From contig SXMI01000333.1 of the NCBI GenBank assembly GCA_005777415.1, positions 1 through 8,428 on the forward strand: a stretch of 8,428 bases of DNA, written 5' to 3'. The notes under the pieces are model-generated. The model made no database searches. It was not told where the DNA came from and saw nothing but the letters and a program-made list of their open reading frames with translations. The number at the start of each line of letters is the position of its first letter. Position 1 is the first letter of the stretch. This DNA comes from Actinomycetota bacterium (lineage in GTDB: Bacteria; Actinomycetota; Acidimicrobiia; Acidimicrobiales; Microtrichaceae). A program made the translations under genes and the position numbers. Below, in pieces: positions 1-5,451 of the stretch.

Positions 1-67
1 AGCTCCATGGCTAGAGTCCCAGCCTCCCACGCTGGTCATGCGGGTTCGATGCCCGTCACCCGCTCCA
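1..67 (+). tRNA. tRNA-Gly (anticodon CCC), 5' end missing
   Basis: The 3' portion of a tRNA can be folded by eye. The D stem is 2-5 with 14-17, and the D loop contains GG. The anticodon stem is CCAGC (19-23) with GCTGG (31-35), around a 7-base loop at 24-30 whose anticodon, at 26-28, is CCC, which reads GGG glycine codons. The T stem is 40-44 with 52-56, around loop TTCGATG. The acceptor 3' strand is 57-63 (CACCCGC), followed by discriminator T64 and an encoded CCA at 65-67. The 5' acceptor strand and position 8, about 8 bases, lie before the window. Acceptor sequence and discriminator fit bacterial tRNA-Gly. No copy of the tRNA 3' end was seen elsewhere, so nothing suggests an integrated element attached to it within the window. 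Confidence 0.93.
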
Positions 68-83
68 GGTGGACACCAACGGT

Positions 84-113
84 GACGGGCCGGGCGGGTA
101 ACGTCCCGGCGTC
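84..113 (+). other. Inverted repeat between tRNA-Gly and the beta-helix gene
   Basis: GACG (84-87) and CCGGG (90-94) pair with CCCGG (105-109) and CGTC (110-113), leaving a 2-base bulge and a 10-base loop. It could help end the tRNA transcript or shape the leader of the next gene. No T-run follows. A TANNNT hexamer, TAACGT at 99-104, lies in the loop and could instead be a -10 element for the downstream gene, but no convincing -35 was found. The rest of 68-149 shows nothing else. Confidence 0.3.
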
Positions 114-149
114 CGGTTCGTGGGGAACCGGTGAACCGTGGGGGGACCC

Positions 150-1595
150 ATGGAACAGATCGTGCGCACCCGTTGGGTGGTCGTCGTGGTCGCAACGCTG
201 GCGCTGCTCGGTGCGGCGTGCGGCGGCAACGAGTCGTCGTCGAGCGGCGACGGGTCGGGCGGTGATGCACCGGCCTTCGACCCGCTGCAGGTCCCCTCGG
301 AGTTCCCGACCATCACCGAGGCGGTCGCCGCCGCCAAGGAGGGCGACCTGGTGCTGATCGCCCCGGGCACCTACGCCGAGGCCGTCGACGTGACCACCCC
401 CAACATCACGATCCGCGGAGAGGACCGCAACACGGTGATCCTGGACGGCGGGTTCACGCTCGAGAACGGGATCCGGGTGCTCGACACCGACGGCGTCGTG
501 GTCGAGAACATGACCGCCCGCAACTACACCTCGAACGGGTTCTTCTGGACCGGCTCCGACTACTACCGGGGCTCGTACCTCACCGCCTACCGGAACGGCG
601 ACTACGGCATCTACGCCTTCGACGCCTACCACGGGCAGTTCGACCACAGCCTCGGTTCGGGCAGCCCGGACGCCGGCTTCTACATCGGCGAGTGCTTCCC
701 CTGCGACGCCGTGATCACCGACGTCGTCTCGGAGTACAACGGCCTGGGCTACTCGGGCACCAACTCCGGCGGCGACCTCTACATCGTCAACTCGACCTTC
801 CGGAACAACCGGGCGGGCATCGTCCCGAACACGGGCGCCTACGAGCTCTGCTACCCGGAGCGGGAGTCGACGATCGTCGGCAACACCGTCCACGACAACA
901 ACTACCTGGACGGCCCCGGCATCGACGTCGCCCTGCTGGCCCAGGGCAACGGGATCCTGGTCCCCGGCGGGGTGCGCAACACGATCGAACGCAACCTGGT
1001 CTTCAACCACGAACGCACCGGCATCGGCCTCGTCCCCTACCCCGAGGAGGACGCCAACGACACCCCGCCGGCGAAGACCGAGTGGGACACCCCATGCGCG
1101 GAGGTCCGCGACCTAGAGGTCCCACCGATCCCCGCCGAGGACTGCAAGTCGCTCGAGGGGCTGCTGGCCGCCTGCGCCGTGATCTGGAACCCCTTCGAGA
1201 ACGTGGTCCAGGGCAACGTCGTGTCCGGCTCCGGCCTGGCCGACCTGGCCGCCGCCACGATCGACGTGTTCGGCAGCGGGGAGAGCGTCGACACGCTCGG
1301 CAACTGCTTCAGCGGCAACACCTTCGGCACCACGGCGCCGCAGAACCTGGAGACGCTCGCACCCTGCCCGGTCGGCACCGCCGGGTCCGGCGACTGGAAC
1401 GCCGGCGGGCTCGACCTGCTCACGCTGCTGGCGTCCTCGCCGCCCAAGCCCCCGGCCGACTCGTACAAGTCGACGCCGGAGCCGGGCCCGCAGGAAAACA
1501 TGCCGGATGCGACCACGACGGCCCCGGTGAAGTTCACCGGCCCGACGGCACCCGACGTGGCGTCCATCAGCGTGCCGGCCAAGCCGGCCGGCTGA
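150..1595 (+). CDS. Beta-helix (pectate lyase-like fold) lipoprotein, NosD/DUF1565-like
   Basis: Predicted 481-residue exported lipoprotein. I chose ATG 150 because GGGGGA lies just upstream and the product begins directly with a signal peptide; an in-frame GTG at 138 is the alternative. Residues 6-8 are the basic n-region, 9-20 a hydrophobic core, and LLGAAC ends at the lipidation Cys24. After a Ser/Gly-rich linker comes a typical opening of right-handed parallel beta-helix proteins, with FPTITEAVAAAKEGD then IAPGTYAEAV. Repeated strand-turn units follow with asparagines at turns (ENMTARN, VNSTFRNN, VGNTVHDNN, IERNLVFN), to about residue 300. Paired cysteines (CFPC and later ones) suggest disulfides in an exported protein. 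The tail of about 50 residues is Pro/Thr-rich and may be unstructured. This fold covers carbohydrate-active enzymes, surface binding proteins and the copper-associated NosD. I see no catalytic signature that decides among them. It appears co-transcribed with the DUF1996 gene, 7 bases downstream. Confidence 0.87.
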   Translation: MEQIVRTRWVVVVVATLALLGAACGGNESSSSGDGSGGDAPAFDPLQVPSEFPTITEAVAAAKEGDLVLIAPGTYAEAVDVTTPNITIRGEDRNTVILDGGFTLENGIRVLDTDGVVVENMTARNYTSNGFFWTGSDYYRGSYLTAYRNGDYGIYAFDAYHGQFDHSLGSGSPDAGFYIGECFPCDAVITDVVSEYNGLGYSGTNSGGDLYIVNSTFRNNRAGIVPNTGAYELCYPERESTIVGNTVHDNNYLDGPGIDVALLAQGNGILVPGGVRNTIERNLVFNHERTGIGLVPYPEEDANDTPPAKTEWDTPCAEVRDLEVPPIPAEDCKSLEGLLAACAVIWNPFENVVQGNVVSGSGLADLAAATIDVFGSGESVDTLGNCFSGNTFGTTAPQNLETLAPCPVGTAGSGDWNAGGLDLLTLLASSPPKPPADSYKSTPEPGPQENMPDATTTAPVKFTGPTAPDVASISVPAKPAG

Positions 1596-1602
1596 CCGCG
1601 AC

Positions 1603-2616
1603 GTGGACGGCCCGACGAACGGCGGCACCCGGCGACTCGTCGCCGCGTGTGCGCTGCTCGTCGGGCTGGGCCTCCTCGCCACGGTGACGGCGTTCGCACT
1701 CGGACCCGACGGGTCGCCCCCGACGGGCGCGACGGTCGCGGCGGAGCAGGCCGGGGCCGGCGTGCACAGTGGCCACGGCAACCACACCGGGCACACTGCG
1801 CCACCCCTGGGGACCGAGGTGGCGGAGCGCCACACCGGCCCCCAGGGTCGCTTCGGGCAGTTCGTCGTCAAGTGCACCTACAGCCACACGGCGCCCGACG
1901 ACCCGATCGTGCACCCCGGTGCTCCGGGACGGTCCCACAGCCACGACTTCTACGGCGCCACGACGACCGCCGCGTCGTCGACGGCCGAGTCGCTGCTGAG
2001 CGCCGACACCACCTGCGACAAGAAGGTCGACACCGCCGCGTACTGGCAGCCCACGCTGTTCAACCGGGGCGTTCCGGTCACACCGACCCACATCAACGCC
2101 TACTACCGGGCCGCCCCGGGTGTGGATCCGACCACGGTGGTGCCGTTCCCCCTCGGCATCGAGCTCCTCGCCGGCGACCCGACCGCGACGACCCCCCAAC
2201 CGGGTGAGGTCGCCGGCTGGGTCTGCGGCGCGCAGACGAACATCCGCTCCGAGCCGCCGGACTGCTCGGACCGGGCGCCGCTGCACATGCTGCTCACGTT
2301 CCCGGACTGCTGGGACGGCGAGCAGCTCCGCACCGCCGACCACCGCAGCCACGCCGCCTACTCCCGTGACGGCCGGTGCCCGGCGAGTCACCCCGTGGTG
2401 CTGCCGCAGCTGACCATGGCCATCGCCTACCCCATCGGCTTCGGCGACCATGAGCTGACCCTGGCGTCGGGCAGCACCTACTCGGCCCACGGCGACTTCC
2501 TCAACGCCTGGGAGCCCGAGGGCCAGGCCCGGGAGGTGACGGCCTGCATCGTCAACGACGTCGTCTGCGACCTGGCGTCCAACCGGGACGAGGACGGGCC
2601 GTTCCTGACGGAGTGA
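1603..2616 (+). CDS. DUF1996 domain protein, exported, with His-rich segment
   Basis: Predicted 337 residues from GTG 1603, 7 bases after the previous stop. There is no clear Shine-Dalgarno, so translational coupling is likely. A hydrophobic segment at residues 12-33 after two arginines is a signal peptide or membrane anchor. Residues 55-64 read HSGHGNHTGH, four histidines with exact spacing of three, a possible metal-binding patch. The DUF1996 landmarks follow: FVVKC (87-91), DPIVHPGAPGRSHSHDF (100-116), YWQPTLF (147-153), GWVCG (205-209), FPDCWDG (233-239), DHRSH (246-250), HPVVLPQL (263-270) and HGDFLNAW (296-303). Several cysteines fit an extracytoplasmic disulfide-bonded fold. DUF1996 occurs in fungi, often beside WSC domains, and in actinobacteria. 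Its biochemical role is not established to my knowledge. Family assignment rests on recalled motifs. Confidence 0.88.
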   Translation: MDGPTNGGTRRLVAACALLVGLGLLATVTAFALGPDGSPPTGATVAAEQAGAGVHSGHGNHTGHTAPPLGTEVAERHTGPQGRFGQFVVKCTYSHTAPDDPIVHPGAPGRSHSHDFYGATTTAASSTAESLLSADTTCDKKVDTAAYWQPTLFNRGVPVTPTHINAYYRAAPGVDPTTVVPFPLGIELLAGDPTATTPQPGEVAGWVCGAQTNIRSEPPDCSDRAPLHMLLTFPDCWDGEQLRTADHRSHAAYSRDGRCPASHPVVLPQLTMAIAYPIGFGDHELTLASGSTYSAHGDFLNAWEPEGQAREVTACIVNDVVCDLASNRDEDGPFLTE

Positions 2617-2624
2617 ACGGGGCC

Positions 2625-2726
2625 ACCCCCTAGTCGACGACCCGCAGGCCGCCGACCGCACCCCCTAGTCGACGACCCGCAGGCCGCCGACCGCATCCCT
2701 AGGCGACGACCCGCAGGCCGCCGACC
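2625..2726. repeat. Tandem 35-bp repeat copied from the 3' end of the cupredoxin gene
   Basis: Three head-to-tail units. Copies at 2625-2659 and 2660-2694 appear identical over 35 bp. The third, 2695-2726, is the real end of the cupredoxin gene, including its stop codon (CTA on +, 2699-2701). It differs mainly by TAGGCG where the others have TAGTCG, and by one fewer C in the short C-run. Read on -, each extra unit repeats the last nine or so codons plus a TAG, but unit lengths of 35 and 34 shift the frame, and the units lie after the true stop. They fill nearly all of the convergent gap (2617-2698), which has no other gene or clear terminator. Confidence 0.92.
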
Positions 2727-3160
2727 ATGCCCTTCGTGGTGGTGCCGTGGAGCGAGCAGTAGTACGGCACCAGGCCGGGCTCGTCGAAGGTGACCGTCAC
2801 CTCGTCGTCGGGCTGGAAGGCGTCGGCCTCGATCGGGGGGAACGCCCCCTCCGTCACCGGCAGGACGTTGTGGACGCTGCGGCCGTCGTTCTTGAACGTG
2901 ACCGCCGTCCCGACCTTCACCGTGGCGTACTGGGGCTTGAACTTGTTGTCGAGGGCATCGATCTCCACGGACGTCGACCCGGTCAGGTCCACGTAGTCCG
3001 ACTCCGGCACCGACGGAGCCGCCGACGCCGTCGAGGTGGTCGGCTCGCCGCTCGAGGCGGACCCGGCGCCCGACGAGCCGTCCCCACCACAGGCGGCGAC
3101 GACGAGCGCCACACCGATCGTGACGACCACGGCGATCGACCGGACCGGCCGGTTCGCCAC
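2699..3160 (-). CDS. Cupredoxin (plastocyanin-like) lipoprotein
   Basis: Predicted 153-residue exported copper protein, probably an electron carrier or copper-binding lipoprotein on the outer face of the membrane. I placed the start at GTG 3160, because residues 1-24 then form a compact lipoprotein signal peptide: Arg4 and Arg7, a hydrophobic core, and VVAAC with lipidated Cys24. The open frame runs further upstream but would add about 140 residues of non-protein-like sequence. A Ser/Thr/Gly/Ala-rich linker (25-55) leads to the beta-sandwich domain. The type 1 copper ligands are His97 (SVHNV), Cys135 and His138 (YYCSLHG) and Met145 (KGM). The His-to-Met gap is longer than in plant plastocyanin, as in many actinobacterial relatives. 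GGGCAGG lies just before the start at short spacing. It faces the DUF1996 gene tail to tail and diverges from the dehydrogenase gene. Confidence 0.88.
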   Translation of the reverse strand: MANRPVRSIAVVVTIGVALVVAACGGDGSSGAGSASSGEPTTSTASAAPSVPESDYVDLTGSTSVEIDALDNKFKPQYATVKVGTAVTFKNDGRSVHNVLPVTEGAFPPIEADAFQPDDEVTVTFDEPGLVPYYCSLHGTTTKGMVGGLRVVA

Positions 3161-3199
3161 GACCTGCCCGGAGACTGACGATGATCGACCCACCGGGCC

Positions 3200-3205
3200 A
3201 CTGTA
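3200..3205 (-). promoter_or_regulatory. Possible -10 element for the cupredoxin gene
   Basis: On - the hexamer TACAGT fits the TANNNT pattern of actinobacterial -10 elements and would give a leader of about 30 bases. TTGGCA (complement of 3226-3231) resembles a -35, but its 20-base spacer is too long for a standard promoter. The 79-base divergent gap also has to carry the start signals of the dehydrogenase gene, for which I see no clear -10. Confidence 0.25.
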
Positions 3206-3239
3206 CCGACAGGCGATTCCGGCCGTGCCAACATGCGAC

Positions 3240-4016
3240 ATGGTCGCCCGCCGCTCCCTCCGCCCTCCGCAGACCGCGTTGGTGCTCGGCGGGGGCTCCG
3301 ACATCGCGGCGGCCTGCGTGGCGGCACTGGCCGGGCACGGCCTGCGCACGGCGGTGCTCGCGGCCCGGGACCCGGATGCCGCCCGGGCTCGCATGGCGGC
3401 CGCCACCGACCGGGTGGACCTGGTTCCCATCCGCTGGGACGTCCTCGACACCGGTGCGCTCGACGACCTGTGGTCGACCACGACGCAGGCGGTGGGCACG
3501 CCGGACGTGGTCCTCTGCGCCGTCGGGTCCCTCGGCCACCACGCCGGACTCGGCATGTCACCCACCGACGTCGAGGCCATGGCCCGGACCAACTACGCCG
3601 CGCCCGCTGCGGCACTGGCGTACGTCGCCGAGCGACTCGCCGCCGACCCGGGCGACGGCCGGGCCATGGTCGTCCTGTCGTCGGTCGCCGGGGTCCGGCC
3701 CCGCCGATCCAACTTCGTCTACGGATCGTCCAAGGCCGGACTCGACTCGTTCGCCCGGGGCCTGGGCGACGCGCTCCACGGGTCCGGGGTGCGCATGCTG
3801 GTGGTCCGCCCCGGGTTCGTCAGGTCCCGGATGACCACCGGACTGGATCCGGCCCCGTTCGCGACCGACCCCGAGGTGGTGGCGGGTGCCGTCGCCCGGG
3901 CCGTGGCCGGCGGACGTGACGGCGTGCTGTCGGTGCCGCCGCTGCTCGGTCCGCTGTTCGCCGTCCTGGCCAACCTGCCCCGCGGCCTGTGGCGTCGGAT
4001 CGCCGGCGACCGGTGA
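3240..4016 (+). CDS. DprE2-like short-chain dehydrogenase/reductase
   Basis: Predicted 258-residue NAD(P)-dependent oxidoreductase with a classical SDR fold. From ATG 3240, the nucleotide-binding loop is LGGGSDIA (16-23), a variant of TGxxxGIG. Next come VLCAVGSLG (91-99, the NAG position), Asn118 in TNYA, Ser148 in LSSVAG, and the YxxxK pair Tyr161/Lys165 in NFVYGSSKAGLDSF; the Ser-to-Tyr spacing of 13 is standard. The C-terminal half (GVRMLVVRPGFVRSRMT, then PPLLGP and LPRGLWRRI) resembles mycobacterial DprE2. That enzyme reduces the 2-keto intermediate of decaprenylphosphoryl-ribose to give decaprenylphosphoryl-arabinose for cell-wall arabinan. No DprE1 oxidase partner or arabinosyltransferase is in the window, so the substrate is unproven. 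No strong Shine-Dalgarno is visible; an in-frame GTG at 3225 is an alternative start. Confidence 0.87.
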   Translation: MVARRSLRPPQTALVLGGGSDIAAACVAALAGHGLRTAVLAARDPDAARARMAAATDRVDLVPIRWDVLDTGALDDLWSTTTQAVGTPDVVLCAVGSLGHHAGLGMSPTDVEAMARTNYAAPAAALAYVAERLAADPGDGRAMVVLSSVAGVRPRRSNFVYGSSKAGLDSFARGLGDALHGSGVRMLVVRPGFVRSRMTTGLDPAPFATDPEVVAGAVARAVAGGRDGVLSVPPLLGPLFAVLANLPRGLWRRIAGDR

Positions 4017-4048
4017 GCACCCCGGGACGGCCTGTCACCCGGTGCGGC

Positions 4049-4054
4049 TAGGGT
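4049..4054 (+). promoter_or_regulatory. Possible -10 element for the DUF6325-SHOCT pair
   Basis: TAGGGT sits 33 bases after the dehydrogenase stop and 78 bases before the next start codon, and fits TANNNT. No convincing -35 lies 16-18 bases upstream. It would let the DUF6325-SHOCT pair be transcribed independently of the dehydrogenase gene. Confidence 0.3.
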
Positions 4055-4086
4055 CGCCTCCGTCAGGCGTCCAACCGGACGGCCCC

Positions 4087-4118
4087 ACACGACATCCCGA
4101 CACGACATCCCCACACGA
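4087..4118 (+). repeat. 13-bp tandem repeat in the leader of the DUF6325 gene
   Basis: ACACGACATCCC occurs at 4087-4098 and again at 4100-4111, and a third partial unit, ACACGA, begins at 4113 and runs into the ribosome binding site (GAGGAGAG, 4117-4124). The period is 13 bases, with about 2.5 units. It lies in the presumed 5' untranslated region, so it could be an RNA or DNA binding site, or chance slippage in simple sequence. Confidence 0.6.
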
Positions 4119-4131
4119 GGAGAGCACGCAG

Positions 4132-4557
4132 GTGAGCATCGGACCGGTCGAGTACGCCATCATCGGGTTCCCCGGCAACCAGTTCAACGGCGAGATCGTC
4201 CCGGCCCTCGAGGCGCTGGTCGACTCGGGCACCGTCCGCATCGTCGACCTGCTGTTCATCACGAAGGACGCCGACGGCAACATCGCCGACTTCGAGTACG
4301 AGGATCACCCCGACCTCGCCGCCTTCGGCTCGCTCGGCCAGGCGGTCGACGGCCTCCTCAACGACGAGGACATCGACATGGCCGCCGAGGTGCTCGAACC
4401 CAACTCCTCGGCGGTGTTCATCGTCTGGGAGAACTGCTGGGCCCGGGAGTTCTCCGAGGCCGTCCTGGGATCGGGCGGCGTCGTGATCGCCGGCGAGCGG
4501 ATCCCGCACCAGATCGTCGTCGACGCCATGGCCCAGATGGGCCTGGGCGGCGACTGA
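4132..4557 (+). CDS. DUF6325 family protein
   Basis: Predicted 141-residue soluble protein with no signal peptide or membrane segment. The start is GTG 4132, supported by GAGGAGAG 8 to 14 bases upstream and by the GPVEYAIIGFPGNQFNGEI opening typical of the family. Landmarks are RIVDLLFITKDADGN (36-50), an acidic middle (DFEYEDHPD, then LLNDEDID), SSAVFIVWENCWA (92-104), and GGVVIAGERIPHQIV (115-129). Alternating beta strands and helices suggest a ferredoxin-like alpha/beta fold, but that is inference. I know of no established function. Related actinobacterial proteins are, as I recall, often encoded next to a short SHOCT-domain protein, as here. It is followed 32 bases later by that gene, also with a strong ribosome binding site, so one transcript is likely. 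Confidence 0.87.
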   Translation: MSIGPVEYAIIGFPGNQFNGEIVPALEALVDSGTVRIVDLLFITKDADGNIADFEYEDHPDLAAFGSLGQAVDGLLNDEDIDMAAEVLEPNSSAVFIVWENCWAREFSEAVLGSGGVVIAGERIPHQIVVDAMAQMGLGGD

Positions 4558-4589
4558 ACCAGACCGAATCGAACCGAGGAGCAACCGAC

Positions 4590-4898
4590 ATGATGCGACG
4601 TCGAATGGGACGACCCGGGCTCGTGGGCACCATGGCCCGCACCGCAGTGATCGCCGGCACGGCGACCGCCGTCTCCGGCGGTGTGGCCCGCCGCCAGCAG
4701 GCCAAGGCCCAGCAGGCCGCCGACGCCCAGGCCTACCAGGAGCAGCAGTACGCCGAGCCGGCTCCCGCACCGGCGCCGGCGGCCGCACCGGAGCAGGACA
4801 CGATCACGCAGCTCAAGGAACTCGCCGCCCTGAAGGACCAGGGCATCCTCACCGAGGAGGAGTTCGCCGCCCAGAAGGCGAAGATCCTCGGGGCCTGA
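4590..4898 (+). CDS. Small SHOCT-domain protein
   Basis: Predicted 102 residues. ATG 4590 has GAGGAG (4576-4581) at good spacing; a second ATG directly follows. Residues 1-16 are basic (MMRRRMGR), then 17-32 form a short Ala/Gly/Thr-rich stretch that may be a weak membrane or glycine-zipper-like segment. Residues 34-55 are Gln/Ala-rich and probably helical, and 57-68 are an Ala-Pro linker. The C-terminal 30 or so residues form a SHOCT domain: ITQLKELAALKDQGILTEEE then FAAQKAKIL, ending two residues later. SHOCT domains are short C-terminal helical modules thought to support oligomerisation or binding. The partner here may be the DUF6325 protein encoded just upstream (inference from adjacency). 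A strong hairpin begins directly after the stop codon. Confidence 0.88.
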   Translation: MMRRRMGRPGLVGTMARTAVIAGTATAVSGGVARRQQAKAQQAADAQAYQEQQYAEPAPAPAPAAAPEQDTITQLKELAALKDQGILTEEEFAAQKAKILGA

Positions 4899-4927
4899 CC
4901 GGTTCCCGGGGAGCGACCCCGGACCGG
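4899..4927. terminator. GC-rich hairpin between convergent SHOCT and msrB genes
   Basis: CCGGT (4899-4903) pairs with ACCGG (4923-4927), and CCGGGG (4906-4911) pairs with CCCCGG (4917-4922), with a 2-base bulge and loop AGCGA. It begins the base after the SHOCT stop and ends 10 bases before the msrB stop, so it is well placed to end transcription from both sides. No T-run follows, which is common for actinobacterial hairpin terminators. Confidence 0.65.
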
Positions 4928-4937
4928 TTCCGGGGGA

Positions 4938-5351
4938 TCAGTCCTCGGTCCCCTGGTCGAGTTGCAGGGACGCGCTGTTCATGCAGTAGCGCAGGCCGGT
5001 CTCGGGTGGACCGTCCGGGAACACGTGCCCCAGGTGGGCGCCACAGCTGGCGCAGACGACCTCGGTCCGGGTCATCCCGTGCGAGCGGTCCGTCCGCTCC
5101 TCCACCGCTCCGCCCTCGACCGGCCGGCTGAAGCTGGGCCATCCGGTTCCGGAGTCGAACTTGGTGTCCGACTCGAACAGCGGGGCGCCGCAGACCACGC
5201 ACCGGTACATGCCGTCGTCGTGGCAGTCCCAGTAGGCACCGGTGAACGCCCGCTCCGTGCCGGCCTCCTGGGTGACCTGCCACTGGAGCGGGTCGAGGCG
5301 ATCCCGCAGCTCCGCATCGCTGGGCCGCTCGAACTGCTTCGGATCACTCAC
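4938..5351 (-). CDS. msrB: Peptide-methionine (R)-S-oxide reductase MsrB
   Basis: Predicted 137-residue cytoplasmic enzyme that reduces the R epimer of methionine sulfoxide in proteins back to methionine, repairing oxidant damage. Start GTG 5351 is preceded by GGGAGG (complement of 5356-5361), 4 bases away. The length is that of a stand-alone MsrB. Zinc ligands are Cys51/Cys54 (CVVC) and Cys100/Cys103 (CASC). Family motifs are FDSGTGWPSF (65-74), HLGHVFPDGP (106-115), and RYCMNSASL (121-129) with catalytic Cys123. Where many family members have GCGWPSF with a resolving cysteine, this one has GTGWPSF, so recycling must use another cysteine (Cys43 is a candidate) or direct reduction. It is the last gene of the leftward cluster, 100 bases beyond the yaaA-like gene, and ends at a hairpin shared with the convergent SHOCT gene. 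Confidence 0.95.
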   Translation of the reverse strand: MSDPKQFERPSDAELRDRLDPLQWQVTQEAGTERAFTGAYWDCHDDGMYRCVVCGAPLFESDTKFDSGTGWPSFSRPVEGGAVEERTDRSHGMTRTEVVCASCGAHLGHVFPDGPPETGLRYCMNSASLQLDQGTED

Positions 5352-5377
5352 GCTGCCTCCCGGTCGACTCGTTGCAC

Positions 5378-5406
5378 TCCGGGCCCGACCGCACGGCCGG
5401 CCCGGA
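5378..5406. other. 8-bp perfect inverted repeat between yaaA and msrB
   Basis: TCCGGGCC (5378-5385) is exactly complementary to GGCCCGGA (5399-5406), with a 13-base loop. It lies in the 100-base gap after the yaaA-like stop and 27 bases before the msrB start. On - it could be a weak terminator or attenuator for transcripts passing from yaaA, a leader structure for msrB, or an operator for a dimeric regulator. No T-run follows it on -. Confidence 0.4.
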
Positions 5407-5451
5407 CCACAGTCTGCCGCCGCCCTGCGCCCACTGGAGGCCACCACCGGC

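Noticed and set aside
1..67. tRNA-Gly 3' end as an integration site for a mobile element
   Set aside because: No second copy of the tRNA end, no integrase and no phage or plasmid genes were seen in the window.
36..1010. Open frame of 324 codons on -, opposite the beta-helix lipoprotein
   Set aside because: It is Val/Ala/Gly/Asp-rich low-complexity translation typical of the antisense of a GC-rich gene, and it ends inside the tRNA.
1567..2661. Open frame of 364 codons on -, starting in the 35-bp repeats and running opposite the DUF1996 gene
   Set aside because: It has no domain signature, it is antisense to a protein with clear family motifs, and its start lies inside a repeat derived from another gene.
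2625..2726. The 35-bp tandem units as a CRISPR array
   Set aside because: The units abut without spacers, there are only three, and they are copies of the end of a neighbouring coding sequence.
4018..4045. Imperfect hairpin just after the dehydrogenase stop as a terminator
   Set aside because: Pairing needs a bulge and a long loop, no T-run follows, and a possible promoter lies a few bases further on; the support is too weak to list as a feature.
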